A DNA stretch of 64,000 nucleotides from assembly GCA_963971535.1 (NCBI GenBank), contig OZ020590.1, forward strand, positions 151,232,034-151,296,033, read 5' to 3'. A model generated the notes under the pieces. It was not told the origin of the DNA. It searched no databases and saw only the letters and a program-made list of their open reading frames with translations. The position numbers and the translations under genes were made by a program. This document shows, one piece after another, positions 21,970 through 33,387 of this stretch. The stretch's first letter is position 1. Each line of letters begins with the position of its first letter. The stretch is from Notolepis coatsorum. Its lineage: Eukaryota > Chordata > Actinopteri > Aulopiformes > Paralepididae.

Positions 21970-22728
21970 GGGTAGGAGGGGTGGGTGGGTGGGGAACACT
22001 GTACAAGCAAAACTGTACATTGGAATATTGACAAAACCATACTTGGTCATTTACTGTACATTGGAGGGTTAGGACATTTACAGGGGCCAGTTTCGAATTG
22101 CAGTCTCCCGTAGGTGTTCTTTGAGAGTGGTTTTAAAAGTGGGCAGTGATTCACATTCCTTTACCGCTTTGGATAGGGCGTTCCACATTGATGTGGCATA
22201 ATTGCGAAACGTGTTCAGTCCCTTGTTTGAGCCGAATCTGGGTTTAACATGATTTGTGGAGCTCCCTCTGGTGTTGTGATCGTGGTATTTATTGACCTTT
22301 GGGAAGTATTTTGACATGTACATGGGTACCTTGGTCGTGTAGTGTATCTGGTAGACCAGGCCCATTGCAAGTTGCTGTACTCTGTCGTCTACTCTAAGCC
22401 ATCCTAGGTTGTCAAAGTGAGCAGGGGTGAGGTGGGTTCTAGGAGTAAGGTCAAGCAGTAGTCTGACCAGTTTGTTTTGAGATGTTTGTAATTTTGTTTT
22501 TAGCGCCTTTGAGGTGCTTTGGTATCATGAGGTGCAAGCATAGTCGTAGTACCCTTGAATGAGTGCTCCTGCCAGAGTCTTCAGGGTATTCTTGTTTACC
22601 AGAGAGGAGATCCGGTACAAGAATTGAGTTCGTTGGTTGACTTTTTTTATTACATTGGATGCCATTTTGTCACAGGAAAGATTAGCCTCTAGGATGGAAC
22701 CCAGGTAGGTAATTTCATCTTTCCTTGT
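21618..22728 (-). mobile_element. LINE family A, 3' half
   Basis: Covers the 3' UTR, the C-terminal region (YKIHYTTK-type, SKYFPKVNKYHDHN, FRNYATSMWNAL) and the segment before it, ending at 'ttcatctttccttgt' near 22727. A pure run of ~28 G residues lies at 21939-21967. Its tail is missing at the ORF1 junction. Confidence 0.85.
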
Positions 22729-22737
22729 TACTGTATG

Positions 22738-23272
22738 TACTGTGTGGATTGATTGAACACTTTATTAAATGGGCCTGGTCTACAAGATACACTACACCAC
22801 TAAGGTACCCATGTACATGTCGAAATACTTCCCAAAGGTCAGTGAATACCACGCCCACAACACCAGAGGGAGCTCCACAAATCATGTTCAACCCAGATTC
22901 GGCTCAAACAAGGGACTAAACACGTTTCGCAATTATGCCACAACAATGTGGAACGCCCTACCCACAGCCGTAAAGGAATGTGAATCACTACCCACCTTCA
23001 AAACCGCCCTCAAAGAGCACCTACGGGAGACTGCAATTAGAAACTGGCAACTGTAAATGTCCAAACCCCCCCACCCACCCACCCCCTCCTAATGTACAGT
23101 CTCCTCCCTATGTCCCTATGTCATAAATATCATGAATTGAAAATGGGGGACCCTGATGTAAACAAGATGAAAGTCTTTCTCTGGTCTGCATCCCCTTAAC
23201 AATTGTGTGTATTGAGTCGTACTGTATTGTACCCATTCTGCAATCTGTTATAATAATAAAGTTTTCATTCAT
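22738..23272 (+). mobile_element. LINE family A 3' part, head-to-head with 21618-22728
   Basis: Encodes MGLVYKIHYTTKVPMYMSKY ... ETAIRNWQL, then the 3' UTR and an AATAAAGTTTTCATTCATTC tail. It is opposite in orientation to the preceding LINE copy, so the two form an inverted pair separated by ~10 bp. From 22980 it matches 26887 onward. Confidence 0.85.
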
Positions 23273-24147
23273 TCATACTACTGAGCAATAGTGCTAATCA
23301 GATGTATGTACAGAGTTGTTGTATTAATATGTATCTATCCATATATATTGTGACATCCTCCAGGCACGAAGTAGTATACAAGTAGATTTCTTGAACTGAT
23401 TTTAATGAAGCTTGTCCATTCTCCATCCAAACCGTAAATACATACACAATACATACAAATGATACCATTAGCAATTGAAAGCCCATCAAAAACGTAGCTA
23501 ACATCAACCGTCAACATATAACAAAAATCATCATCCATAGCAATCAATACCTTATTGGCTGCGTGCCAGTATAAGAGAACATCGATTGTGTTGTGTCTTT
23601 GTCCTTTTTCTTGTTATATTGTCTTGTGTTAGACAATTATTTTACTTGCTTGAATTGACCGCAAAGTCAAGACAGCCATCCATCAAGTCATGTCGGGTCT
23701 CAAAGAAAGGCGGAAACACGTCACCGGATATTAAGTGGGAAACAAGTCTTGTGAGACTAAATAATTGCACAAGCAAAAAGAAATCATGCGCCACTCATAT
23801 TATCTATATAAACCCATATGAAATACAATCCTGAGTATTATTATTAATATGCAAAAATAAACGTATAAAATTGTAAGCGAATATAACTATATTAACCAAC
23901 TGTTAACCATAGCTGCATTTACATATATCCACATCTGTCTGTACATACCTGCATATAATCCTTTGTATATCTGTAGATACTAGCCTCTATCTATCTATAC
24001 ATTTTGTACATGTCCCTTACCTACTCTTACTAGTTACGCTGCTGGCCAGTATGACTTACTACCATAGTGTCTTTATACCTGTATCACTGTACATGTAAAT
24101 ACTATATCTATATCTGTACATATCCCTTACCTACTCTTACTAGTTAC
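23273..24147. repeat. ~870-bp segment U', partial third copy of the array unit
   Basis: Near-identical to 27266-28148 with a constant offset of ~3994 bp over most of its length. No known family. It contains several short frames on both strands that are identical in both copies, none with a recognisable domain. It ends in the ~100-bp repeat also found at 201-357. Confidence 0.85.
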
Positions 24148-24161
24148 TAGGGGTGTAAAGG
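24148..24161. mobile_element. hAT MITE stub
   Basis: Only TAGGGGTGTAAAGG survives, after CTAGTTAC (24140-24147). It is identical to the left end of the complete MITE at 28149. The Copia LTR begins directly after it, so Copia inserted into this MITE copy. Confidence 0.8.
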
Positions 24162-25135
24162 TGTTGAGATAAGAGACTCTGTATGGGATTGTTAGTAACT
24201 GTCCAACTGTACATATGACTGTTTACACTAGTAACTGTTTATCTGTGTAGACAATTGTCTCCATCAAGTGATTGCCTTGGTGCATATATATCTGTCCCCA
24301 CTGGAGGGTGCTCTGGGCGTAGCCACTCAGGTATTCTACCTTAGGGCGACTATAAAAGAGGTGGTGCCCGCCCCTATCGTTCTCTCGTCCAACGTCTCTC
24401 AAAGAGAGAAGAGTGTTGTACAACTACTTCTTATGTGTGAATAAAAGAAGCCACGTCAGTTCAGGCACAAGATAGAAACGATGCCTCTTGACCACATTAT
24501 TGACGCCCTGAAGTGAGTTCTGTTAACAGTTTATGGGCCCAGATAACGTCGGGGCGAAATAGTGGAGGTACTGTATCAAGCTTAGCTGAAGTTAAAGGCT
24601 AGGATAGCGCCGGGAGCACCGCGTGGCTAGTCGCTAGGCCGACCAGAGTAAAAAGCTAAGCATACCATTAACGAAGAGGATGGAAAACCAAAGAAGAGAC
24701 AAGTGGCCGACATTCACTGGGAAAGCAGAGAACTACGAACTCTGGGAAGAGCGCATGCTGTGCTGCATGCATGGGGCGGGGCTGAAGGAGACGATCCTGG
24801 GGGCCCCCACCGGAGAACTTACAGCGGAAGAGCAAGCCCTGGATGACCAGAGGAATGCTAGCGCGCCTGGGGCTGATATTCCGCGACACTAAAGACAGAG
24901 GCCGAGAAAGCCTGGCGGTACTGAGAGAACATTTCATCAGGCGAGGAAGACCCAGAGTCGTGGCCCTCTACACAGCACTAACAGGCCTGAGGAAGGGGAC
25001 CACCGAAACAGTGACCGAATACGTCAACAGAGCGGAGCAAATCACAACGCCATTGAGGAATGCCGGAGAAGCACCGAGCGATGGGCTGATGATGGCGATG
25101 ATGATGAGGGGACTACCGGAGATCCAGCCCATGCT
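24162..25135 (+). mobile_element. Ty1/Copia LTR retrotransposon, 5' fragment
   Basis: Starts TGTTGAGATAAG. A TATA box (CTATAAAAGAG near 24350) and AATAAA (24440) lie where promoter and polyadenylation signals of an LTR are expected. A leader of ~200 bp follows, then gag. The LTR/leader boundary is near 24495 but I could not fix it or identify the primer-binding site. The fragment is cut at ~25135, where minisatellite-flanking DNA begins; pol and the 3' LTR are absent. Confidence 0.75.
24680..25135 (+). pseudogene. Copia gag, frameshifted and truncated
   Basis: Begins MENQRRDKWPTFTGKAENYE (F-x-G-x-x-Y-x-x-W pattern of Copia gag, UBN2-like). Continues in one frame to ~24870 and then in another (LGLIFRDTKDRGRESLAVLR ... 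VTEYVNRAEQITT ... MMRGLPEIQP). The frame change near 24865 coincides with a short deletion. The zinc knuckle and everything downstream are lost. Confidence 0.8.
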
Positions 25136-25188
25136 CTTTTTCAGCAACGCCCTGCTTCACATTCACACAGTTCCACACATTCACACCC

Positions 25189-26255
25189 AGTACAAACCAC
25201 AGTCTGACCCTGTTGACCACTAGGAGCTGCCCAGTACAAACCACAGTCTGACACTGTTGACCACTAGGAGCTGCCCAGTACAACCACAGTCTGACACTCT
25301 TGACCACTAGGAGCTGCCCAGTACAAACCACAGTCTGACACTCTTGACCACTAGGAGCTGCCCAGTACAAACCACAGTCTGACACTGTTGACCACTAGGA
25401 GCTGCCCAGTACAACCACAGTCTGACACTCTTGACCACTAGGAGCTGCCCAGTACAACCACAGTCTGACACTGTTGACCACTAGGAGCTGCCCAGTACAA
25501 ACCACAGTCTGACACTGTTGACCACTAGGAGCTGCCCAGTACAAACCACAGTCTCACACTGTTGACCACTAGGAGCTGCCCAGTACAAACCACAGTCTGA
25601 CACTGTTGACCACTAGGAGCTGCCCAGTACAACCACAGTCTGACACTGTTGACCACTAGGAGCTGCCCAGTACAACCACAGTCTGACACTGTTGACCACT
25701 AGGAGCTGCCCAGTACAAACCACAGTCTGACACTGTTGACCACTAGGAGCTGCCCAGTACAAACCACAGTCTGACACTGTTGACCACTAGGAGCTGCCCA
25801 GTACAAACCACAGTCTGACACTGTTGACCACTAGGAGCTGCCCAGTACAAACCAGTCTCACACTGTTGACCACTAGGAGCTGCCCAGTACAACCACAGTC
25901 TGACACTGTTGACCACTAGGAGCTGCCCAGTACAAACTAGTCTGACACTGTTGACCACTATGAGCTGCCCAACAAACCACAGTCTGACACTGTTGACCAC
26001 TAGGAGCTGCCCAGTACAACCACAGTCTGACACTTTTGACCACTATGAGCTGCCCAGTACAAACCACAGTCTGACACTGTTGACCACTAGGAGCTGCCCA
26101 GTACAACCACAGTCTGACCCTGTTGACCACTAGGAGCTGCCCAGTACAAACCACAGTCTGACACTGTTGACCACTAGGAGCTGCCCAGTACAACCACAGT
26201 CTGACACTGTTGACCACTAGGAGCTGCCCAGTACAACCACAGTCTGACACTGTTG
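25189..26255 (+). repeat. 44-bp minisatellite, about 24 units
   Basis: The unit is roughly GTCTGACACTGTTGACCACT / AGGAGCTGCCCAGTACAAACCACA, mostly 43-44 bp. Variants include loss of one A and cac(t/c) changes. Long open frames across it on both strands (e.g. repeated YWAAPSGQ) arise from the repeat and are not genes. Confidence 0.95.
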
Positions 26256-26886
26256 ACCACTGCAATTTGGACCACTGGAGCAGTTGGAGGTTAAGTGCGT
26301 TGCTCAGGGGAACTTCAACAGTGGGTATCGAACCGGCATCCTTCCGGTCACAAGTCTGCTTCTCTAACCTACCTTCTCTAACCGCTTCTCCCAGATTGAC
26401 AGAATAGTCCACATTTGTGAACTCGTTGTGTGATTGGTTCCAAACTGGGACTCCTCTCAGACTGTCATACTTTAGTTTTTCAGATATTGGAAACAGAACA
26501 TTTGAGCATTTGTTAGCATCATGCTAAGCATGGTAGTGGGAGTCAATAATGAGTGGCATGAAGCAGGAATATTACTCAGCAATATGATTGACTGATTGAT
26601 TGATTATTGTATTTCTGTGCCGAACCCTCATGGGTTTACTGTATAAAACACCAAAAATACTGTTGCAGTGTTCCATCATTACATTACACATTACATTTTA
26701 TTATCTAAATACGGATTACATAAATACAGATAGACAGCTCGGTCTAATACAATCTGCTACAATCTGAAGCACAACTCAAGTTGTTCATATTCATCTGGCT
26801 CAATATATATACAATGAATCAAATCCAATCAATGCATACACACAAAGTATTGTAGGAGGGTTGAGGGCCATGGAATAGATAAATAA
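26256..26886. other. Decayed SINE-like tract
   Basis: 'gttaagtgcgttgctcagggg' with 'gtgggtatcgaaccggcatcc' resembles the body of a common teleost tRNA-related repeat (26280-26400). The remainder is AT-rich with (GATT)n near 26583. No gene seen. Confidence 0.45.
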
Positions 26887-27265
26887 TGTGAATCACTACC
26901 CACCTTCAAAACAGCCCTCAAAGAGCACCTACGGGAGACTGCAATTAGAAACTGGCCACTGTAAATGTCCAAACCCCCCCACCCACTCCTAATGTACAGT
27001 CTCCTCCCCACCGTATGTATATATTTTCTTTTAGGATCTCTGGGTAACAGTACTGTATATTTGCATATCGTATATGTCACAAATGTAACAGTACTATATA
27101 CCTGTATCCCTATGTCATAAATATCATGAATTGAAAATGGGGGACCCTGATGTAAACAAGACGAAAGTCTTTCTCTGGTCTGCATCCCCTTAACAATTGT
27201 GTGTATTGAGCCGTACTGTATTGTACCCATTCTGCAATCTGTTATAATAATAAAGTTTTCATTCA
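26887..27265 (+). mobile_element. LINE family A 3' end
   Basis: Last ~25 codons (ESLPTFKTALKEHLRETAIR), then the 3' UTR and an (ATTC)n tail. Matches 22980-23272 but retains extra 3' UTR sequence at 27016-27105, so neither copy is simply derived from the other. Confidence 0.85.
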
Positions 27266-28148
27266 TTCATACTACTGAGCAATAGTGCTAATCAGATGTA
27301 TGTACAGAGTTGTTGTATTAATATGTATCTATCCATATATATTGTGACATCCTCCAGGCACGAAGTAGTATACAAGTAGATTTCTTGAACTGATTTTAAT
27401 GAAGCTTGTCCATTCTCCATCCAAACCGTAAATACATACACAATACATACAAATGATACCATTAGCAATTGAAAGCCCATCAAAAACGTAGCTAACATCA
27501 ACCGTCAACATATAACGAAAATCATCATCCATAGCAATCAATACCTTATTGGCTGCGTGCCAGTATAAGAGAACATCGATTGTGTTGTGTCTTTGTCCTT
27601 TTTCTTGTTATATTGTCTTGTGTTAGACAACTATTTTACTTGCTTGAATTGACCGCAAAGTCAAGACAGCCATCCATCAAGTCATGTCGGGTCTCAAAGA
27701 AAGGCGGAAACACGTCACCGGATATTAAGTGGGAAACAAGTCTTGTGAGACTAAATAATTGCACAAGCAAAAAGAAATCATGCGCCACTCATATTATCTA
27801 TATAAACCCATATGAAATACAATCCTGAGTATTATTATTAATATGCAAAAATAAACGTATAAAATTGTAAGCGAATATAACTATATTAACCAACTGTTAA
27901 CCATAGCTGCATTTACATATATCCACATCTGTCTGTACATACCTGCATATAATCCTTTGTATATCTGTAGATACTAGCCTCTATCTATCTATACATTTTG
28001 TACATGTCCCTGGACCCTTACCTACTCTTACTAGTTACGCTGCTGGCCAGTATGACTTACTACCATAGTGTCTTTATACCTGTATCACTGTACATGTTAA
28101 TACTATATCTATATCTGTACATATCCCTTACCTACTCTTACTAGTTAC
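27266..28148. repeat. Segment U, directly upstream of block B
   Basis: Near-identical to 23273-24147. Ends in CTAGTTAC, the left target duplication of the MITE at 28149. No domain or RNA recognised. Confidence 0.85.
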
Positions 28149-28512
28149 TAGGGGTGTAAAGGTACACGTATCCGTACCGAACCGTTTCAGTTTGTACCAT
28201 ACCGTACCGAACGGCTGTGTACCGAACGAATACAACGGTATGTTAACCAATAACGACTGCCCACCGGGGGCTGTTTTTTTCACAATCTAATATAATAATA
28301 ATTTTTTTTTCTCTTTACAAGTCGATTATTAATTTAAATATAGAATATTTGTTGACAGCCCTACAAGTACAATTAGTTACTGCACACTACATCACCCGAG
28401 TGGAACATGGAAAGCCAAACTTTCCCCCACTGTATCGAAAACCTGTACCGAACCGTGACTTCAAAACCGAGGTACGTACCAAACCGTGGTTTTGTGTACC
28501 GTTACACCCCTA
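28149..28512. mobile_element. hAT-type MITE, complete (364 bp)
   Basis: Ends TAGGGGTGTAAAGGTAC and the complement of GTACCGTTACACCCCTA; 8-bp target duplication CTAGTTAC at 28141-28148 and 28513-28520. It includes the start of block B (28323), so the same insertion is the one cut by the window edge at 1-192. Confidence 0.95.
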
Positions 28513-28677
28513 CTAGTTACTATATGTATATCTGTACATATCTCTTACCTACTCTTACTAGTTACGCTGCTGGCCAGTATGACTTACTACCATAGTGTCT
28601 TTATACCTGTATCACTGTACATATTAATACTTAATACTACAAATCTGTACATACATCTGATTAGCACGAATACTAAT

Positions 28678-28920
28678 CAGTGGCTCGGGAGGTAGAGCAG
28701 TCATCTGGTAATCTGGAGGTTCCCAGTTCGATTCCCCTTCTCCCGGGCAGCGTGTCGAAGTGTCCTTGAGCAAGACACTTAACCCCTAACTTAACCCCAT
28801 TGCAGTAGTCGAGGGAGGCGAGACGCGACTGTTGATTGGACGAGGAGTTGGGTGGCTTCATTTGTCAGCAAGGGGCGGATCCTTCTGCTGTTGCTCAGGA
28901 GGAACATTCCATGCAGGGCA
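28678..28920 (+). mobile_element. tRNA-derived SINE joined to LINE, copy B
   Basis: Same tRNA-like head and junction as 358-600, with small substitutions. The identical SINE-to-LINE breakpoint in both blocks shows the fusion preceded the duplication. Confidence 0.7.
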
Positions 28921-29776
28921 GGGATACAAACTGGTGAGACTACTGCTTGACCTTACTCCTAGAACCCACCTCACCCCTGCCCACTTTGACAACCTAGGAT
29001 GGCTTAGAGTAGACGACAGAGTACAGCAACTTGCAATGGGCCTGGTCTACAAGATACACTACACAACTAAAGTACCCATGTACATGTCAAAATACTTCCC
29101 AAAGGCCAGTGAATACCACGATCACAACACCAGAGGGAGCTCCACAAATCATGTCAAACCCAGATTCGGCTCAAACAAGGGACTAAACACGTTTCGCAAT
29201 TATGCCACATCAATGTGGAACGCCCTACCCACAGCTGTAAAGGAATGTGAATCACTACCCACTTTCAAAGAGCACCTACGGGAGACTGCAGTTGGAAACT
29301 GGCCCCTGTAAATGTCTAAACCCAACCCCCTCCAATGTACAGTAAATGTCCTAACCCAATAATACACAAGACCCTCTTCTTGGGACCAAGTAAGGTTTAG
29401 TCGATATTCCAATGTACAGTTTTGCTTGTAGTTTCCCCCACCCACCTCCAATGTACAGTCCGCCCCCCACCTACCCAACCTCCTCCAATGTACAATTTCT
29501 ACGTCAAATGTATATACTCTCTTTTTTAGACTATTTTTGTATCACAAACAGTACTGTATTTGTAAATCTGGTATGTCATAAATGTATAGATGTAGCAGTA
29601 CTGTCTATCTGTATGTTGTGTATGTTATATATGTTATGATGAATTGAAAATTGGGGACCCTGATGTAAACAAGACGAAAGTCTTTCTCTGGTCTGCATCC
29701 CCTTAACAATTATGTGTATTAAGCTGTACTGTATTGTACCCATTCTGCAATCTGTTAATAAAGTTTTCAATCAATC
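28921..29776 (+). mobile_element. LINE family A 3' part, copy B
   Basis: Counterpart of 601-1463, with the coding frame open to 29311 and a (TCAA)n tail at 29765. Its 3' UTR differs slightly near 29460. Confidence 0.88.
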
Positions 29777-30038
29777 AATCATACACGGCACACTGAGGCC
29801 TACAGCAAACTGACTGGATCTTCCTTTATTCATTATGTTGATTGTACTGTAGCACTATTTTACTCTGTCCATTCTATTGCATAATTTTACTATCTATTCT
29901 ACTATTCTATTATTGCACTGTATTATTTTACTCTGTCTATTGCTTTTTATTACAGGTTCAAAACTGTCAGGTATTAAACTGTGTGGGTATCAAACAAGAG
30001 ACTGTCAGGCTTTAAAACTGTGTAGGAACCAGGCCTAG

Positions 30039-30092
30039 AACTGCACCCTGAGAGAGGGCACTGCACCCTGAGAGAGGGAACTGCACCCTGAG
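30039..30092 (+). repeat. 18-bp minisatellite, copy B
   Basis: About three units, against about seven in copy A. Confidence 0.85.
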
Positions 30093-30661
30093 AGGGAGGT
30101 TTGAAGGGTCAAAGTGGGTATAAGACAGGAGGGAAGACTGTCAAGTTTTAAACTGTGGATACCAAACAGAGAAGGTAAAGACGACTTTGAACTGTTGAAC
30201 AGTAATCCAGAACTATTTTATTGCACTGTAAAAATAATAATAATAATAATTTGCATGGAATAGCGCACAAACTAAAGTATGTAGAAATTAACTGGTTAGT
30301 CAATCTTAGACTATAAACAATGCCTGTCAAATGAGCCATACTATTGTCTCCATAGCTATAATACAGAACACACGATGGGTCCGCAAACATCGCTAAAATT
30401 GTCAATAACGCTGGAGCCATTGAGTAAAGATGGGAAAAGGGCGTGGCGGTCAATGAGTTAACAGGGACGGGGTTGAATGTGAACTAGATGAGGGAGGGAG
30501 GGACGTGAGTGTTTCTTCTCTGGTGTGAATCCTCATGTGTGTCTTTATATATGCCTTCCGAGTAAATCCTTTCCCACAAACTTCACGACTAAATGTTTTT
30601 TTCCCCCCGAGTATGAGTTCTGATATGTACTTTTAAGTCACGTTTTGCACCAAATATTTTA
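30093..30661 (-). pseudogene. Broken 3' end of zinc-finger gene copy B and downstream DNA
   Basis: On the minus strand from 30661 the last finger and the EVCGKGFT-like segment are visible, but only in shifted frames. A 2-bp deletion at ~30664-30668 and extra T/C bases near 30598-30607 break it. 30093-30450 is non-coding and matches 2747-3106. Confidence 0.6.
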
Positions 30662-32280
30662 TCACAGTGTGGAACTATAGGGCTTTTCTCCAGTATGGCT
30701 TCTCATGTGAATATTCAGGTGTCCCCGTGTAATATATCTTTTAGGACACAGTGTGCAACTATAGGGCTTTTCCCCAGTATGGCGTGTCATGTGAATATTC
30801 AGCTCTCCCCGTGTAATATATCTTTTAGGACACAGTGTGCAACTATAGGGCTTTTCCCCAGGATGTCTTCTCATGTGAATATTCAGGTCTCCCTGTTTAA
30901 TATATCTTTTAGGACACAGTGTGCAACTATAGGGCTTTTCCCCAGTATGGCTTCTCATGTGAATATTCAGCTCTCCCCGTGTAATATATCTTTTAGGACA
31001 CAGTGTGCAACTATAGGGCTTTTCCCCAGTATGGCGTCTTATATGGTCTTTTAGGTTAGATTTTACACTAAATCTTTTAGGACACAGTGTGCAACTATAG
31101 GGCTTGTCCCCAGTGTGGCTTCTCATATGTGCTTCCAAGAGTGTAATGACAGTACATTTCTTGCCACAAACAGTACATGTCATGTGAGTTTGAAAGTGAA
31201 GTTTTAAGCTCTCTGTGGGTTCTAAATGTTTTCCACACAAACCACAGTCACTAAGATGGACTTTAAGATGGCGCATTAAAGCTTTCCTATTAGGAAAACA
31301 TTTCCCACACACTTTACAGCTCCAGGTCTCACATGGTATTTGGTTTGATAATTTCACCTCATGGGATGAAACCACAGAGCTCTTGAACTGGTTGCTGTTA
31401 GACAAACTCTGTCCTTTGTTTTTCTGTGTCTTCTTTGATGTCAGTGAGTTTAAACCAGGATGAGGTTCACTAGTCTCCAGCCAATCATCACTGTCATCAG
31501 TATCAGTTCCAGAACAGTCTGAAGAGAGGAGCTGGCCATCTGTAGTTGGTTCTAAATCACCAGCTGGATCTAAGTTACTGACTGGTTCTGATAATCCACA
31601 GTCCTCTCCATCAGGTTCTGTTTTCATCTGTTCCGTTGAGGTGCTGGCTAGAGGCTCTGTCTCTCTGTTTTCCTCAGTCTGGGTTTGGTTAAACCATGAG
31701 GACTGAGGTTTCTCTTCATCATGTTCACTCTTCACAGGGACAGGGTTGAAAGTGAACTTGATATCAGCCTCCTCCAGACCTTGAAGCTGCTCTCCCTCCT
31801 GACTGGTCCAGAGTTCCTCCTGTTCCTCTTTAATCTGTAGGAGCTCTGGGTCCTGGGTTTGGTTAAACCATGAGGACTGAGGTTTCTCTTCATCATGTTC
31901 ACTCTTCACAGGGACAGGGTTGAAAGTGAACTTGATATCAGCCTCCTCCAGACCTTGAAGCTGCTCTCCCTCCTGACTGCTCCAGAGTTCCTCCTGTTCC
32001 TCTTTAATCTGTAGGAGCTCTGGGTCCTGGGTTTGGTTAAACCATGAGGACTGAGGTTTCTCTTCATCATCTTCACTCTTCACAGGGACAGGGTTGAATG
32101 TGAACTTGATGATATCAGCCTCCTCCAGACCTTGAAGCTGCTCTCCCTCCGGACAGGTCCAGAGTTCCTCCTGTTCCTCTTTAATCTGTAGGAGCTCTGG
32201 CTGCTCCTGGCTCAGACTGGGGCTCCTCTCCTGCTGCTCAGGGGGAACCTCCTCTTCACAGACAGAGAGCTGTGGGGGGT
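30662..32280 (-). CDS. C2H2 zinc-finger protein, terminal exon, copy B (8 fingers)
   Basis: Paralog of 3282-5350 with the same acceptor (CTCCCTCCAG before 32280). It has three acidic ~58-residue repeats instead of four. It keeps the same linker, the three divergent fingers, then five CTLCPK fingers before an incomplete one that reads KPYSSTL and stops; the second Cys-pair position is Ser here and a 2-bp deletion creates the TGA. One linker is HPGEKPY rather than HTGEKPY. Finger-surface residues differ from copy A in several fingers (e.g. [21 protein letters not shown]). Upstream exon not found. Function as a DNA-binding regulator is inferred from family; it could be a pseudogene. Confidence 0.82.
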
Positions 32281-32357
32281 CTGGAGGGAGGCAGAATAAT
32301 AACATGAATAGTTGTAATTGCTGTCACCATTGGAAAGCCACCCATTTTAAGAATTCA

Positions 32358-32970
32358 CACATGTTCTTCCTGTGCCCCAGGACAGTTCAGTCAGTATGTT
32401 CTTCCTGTGCTCCAGGACAGTTCAGTCAGTATGTTCTTCCTGTGCCCCAGGACAGTTCAGTCAGTATGTTCTTCCTGTGCTCCAGGACAGTTCAGTCAGT
32501 ATGTTCTTCCTGTGCTCCAGGACAGTTCAGTCAGTATGTTCTTCCTGAGGACAGTTCAGTCAGTATGTTCTTCCTGTGTCTCAGGACAGTTCAGTCAGTA
32601 TGTTCTTCCTCAGTATGTACTGACATACTGACTGAACTGTCCTTGAGCACAGGAAGAACATACTGACTGAACTGTCCTGGGGCACAGGAAGAACATACTG
32701 ACTGAACTGTCCTGGAGCACAGGAAGAACATACTGACTGAACTGTCCTCAGGAAGAACATACTGACTGAACTGTCCTGGAGCACAGGAAGAACATACTGA
32801 CTGAACTGTCCTGGGGCACAGGAAGAACATACTGACTGAACTGTCCTGAGACACAGGAAGAACATACTGACTGAACTGTCCTTGAGCACAGGAAGAACAT
32901 ACTGACAGAACTGTCCTGGAGCACAGGAAGAACATACTGACTGAACTGTCCTGGAGCACAGGAAGAACAT
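32358..32970. repeat. Inverted 35-bp minisatellite (hairpin array), copy B
   Basis: About eight direct units then about ten inverted units, with the same turn-around sequence (TCAGTATGT-actg-ACATACTGA) near 32610. Copy A has about ten and seven, so each arm changed length independently. Confidence 0.93.
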
Positions 32971-33002
32971 AGATGGTGAAAAAACGAGGTAGTTAACTAT
33001 GT

Positions 33003-33240
33003 CGGCCCATGATTAAAATGACATAAATGATGCAACATACAGATATATATCATGACATAAATGACATACAGGTATACAGTACTGGTACATTTGTGACATA
33101 CAAGATATGCAAATATACAGTAGTTAAACAGAGATCTTAACAGAAAATATATACATACGAGGGGGAGGAAACTATACATTAGGAGGGAGTGAGTGGGTGG
33201 GTGGGTGGGAGGGGACATGTGTATTGTGAATTGTGTATTG
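33003..33240 (-). mobile_element. LINE family A 3' UTR fragment, copy B
   Basis: Counterpart of 6026-6260. Confidence 0.7.
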
Positions 33241-33387
33241 TGAAAGCCAAGGTAGGCGATTCAATAATGTTACTAGATCAACTGATCTTTACATTTGAAT
33301 TTTTTTTCAAATAGTCTACTAGTACAAATGTTTGGATCAAAATGCTGATCGGTACTTTGGTACTTCGTTCAGACGGGAGAGGAGAGG

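Larger units (their letters stand above)
20684..22440 (+). repeat. Second duplicated block, copy A
   Basis: From 'gtacaaggatagctgc' through the ORF1 C-terminal remnant and the LINE at 21618, this block recurs at 56456-62866 in the same orientation. Copy A has a LINE tail at 20793-21270 that copy B lacks. Copy B has a LINE at 56785 and three hAT elements that copy A lacks. Confidence 0.88.

Noticed and set aside
21668..22072. Pro- or Gly-rich frames around a long G run
   Set aside because: Low-complexity 3' UTR of LINE family A read in several frames.
23586..23834. 82-codon frame identical at 27580-27828
   Set aside because: Identity is explained by recent duplication of the whole segment; no domain recognised and nothing supports translation.
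25113..26412. Minus-strand frames rich in 'YWAAPSGQ'
   Set aside because: Products of the 44-bp tandem repeat; no start context or domain.
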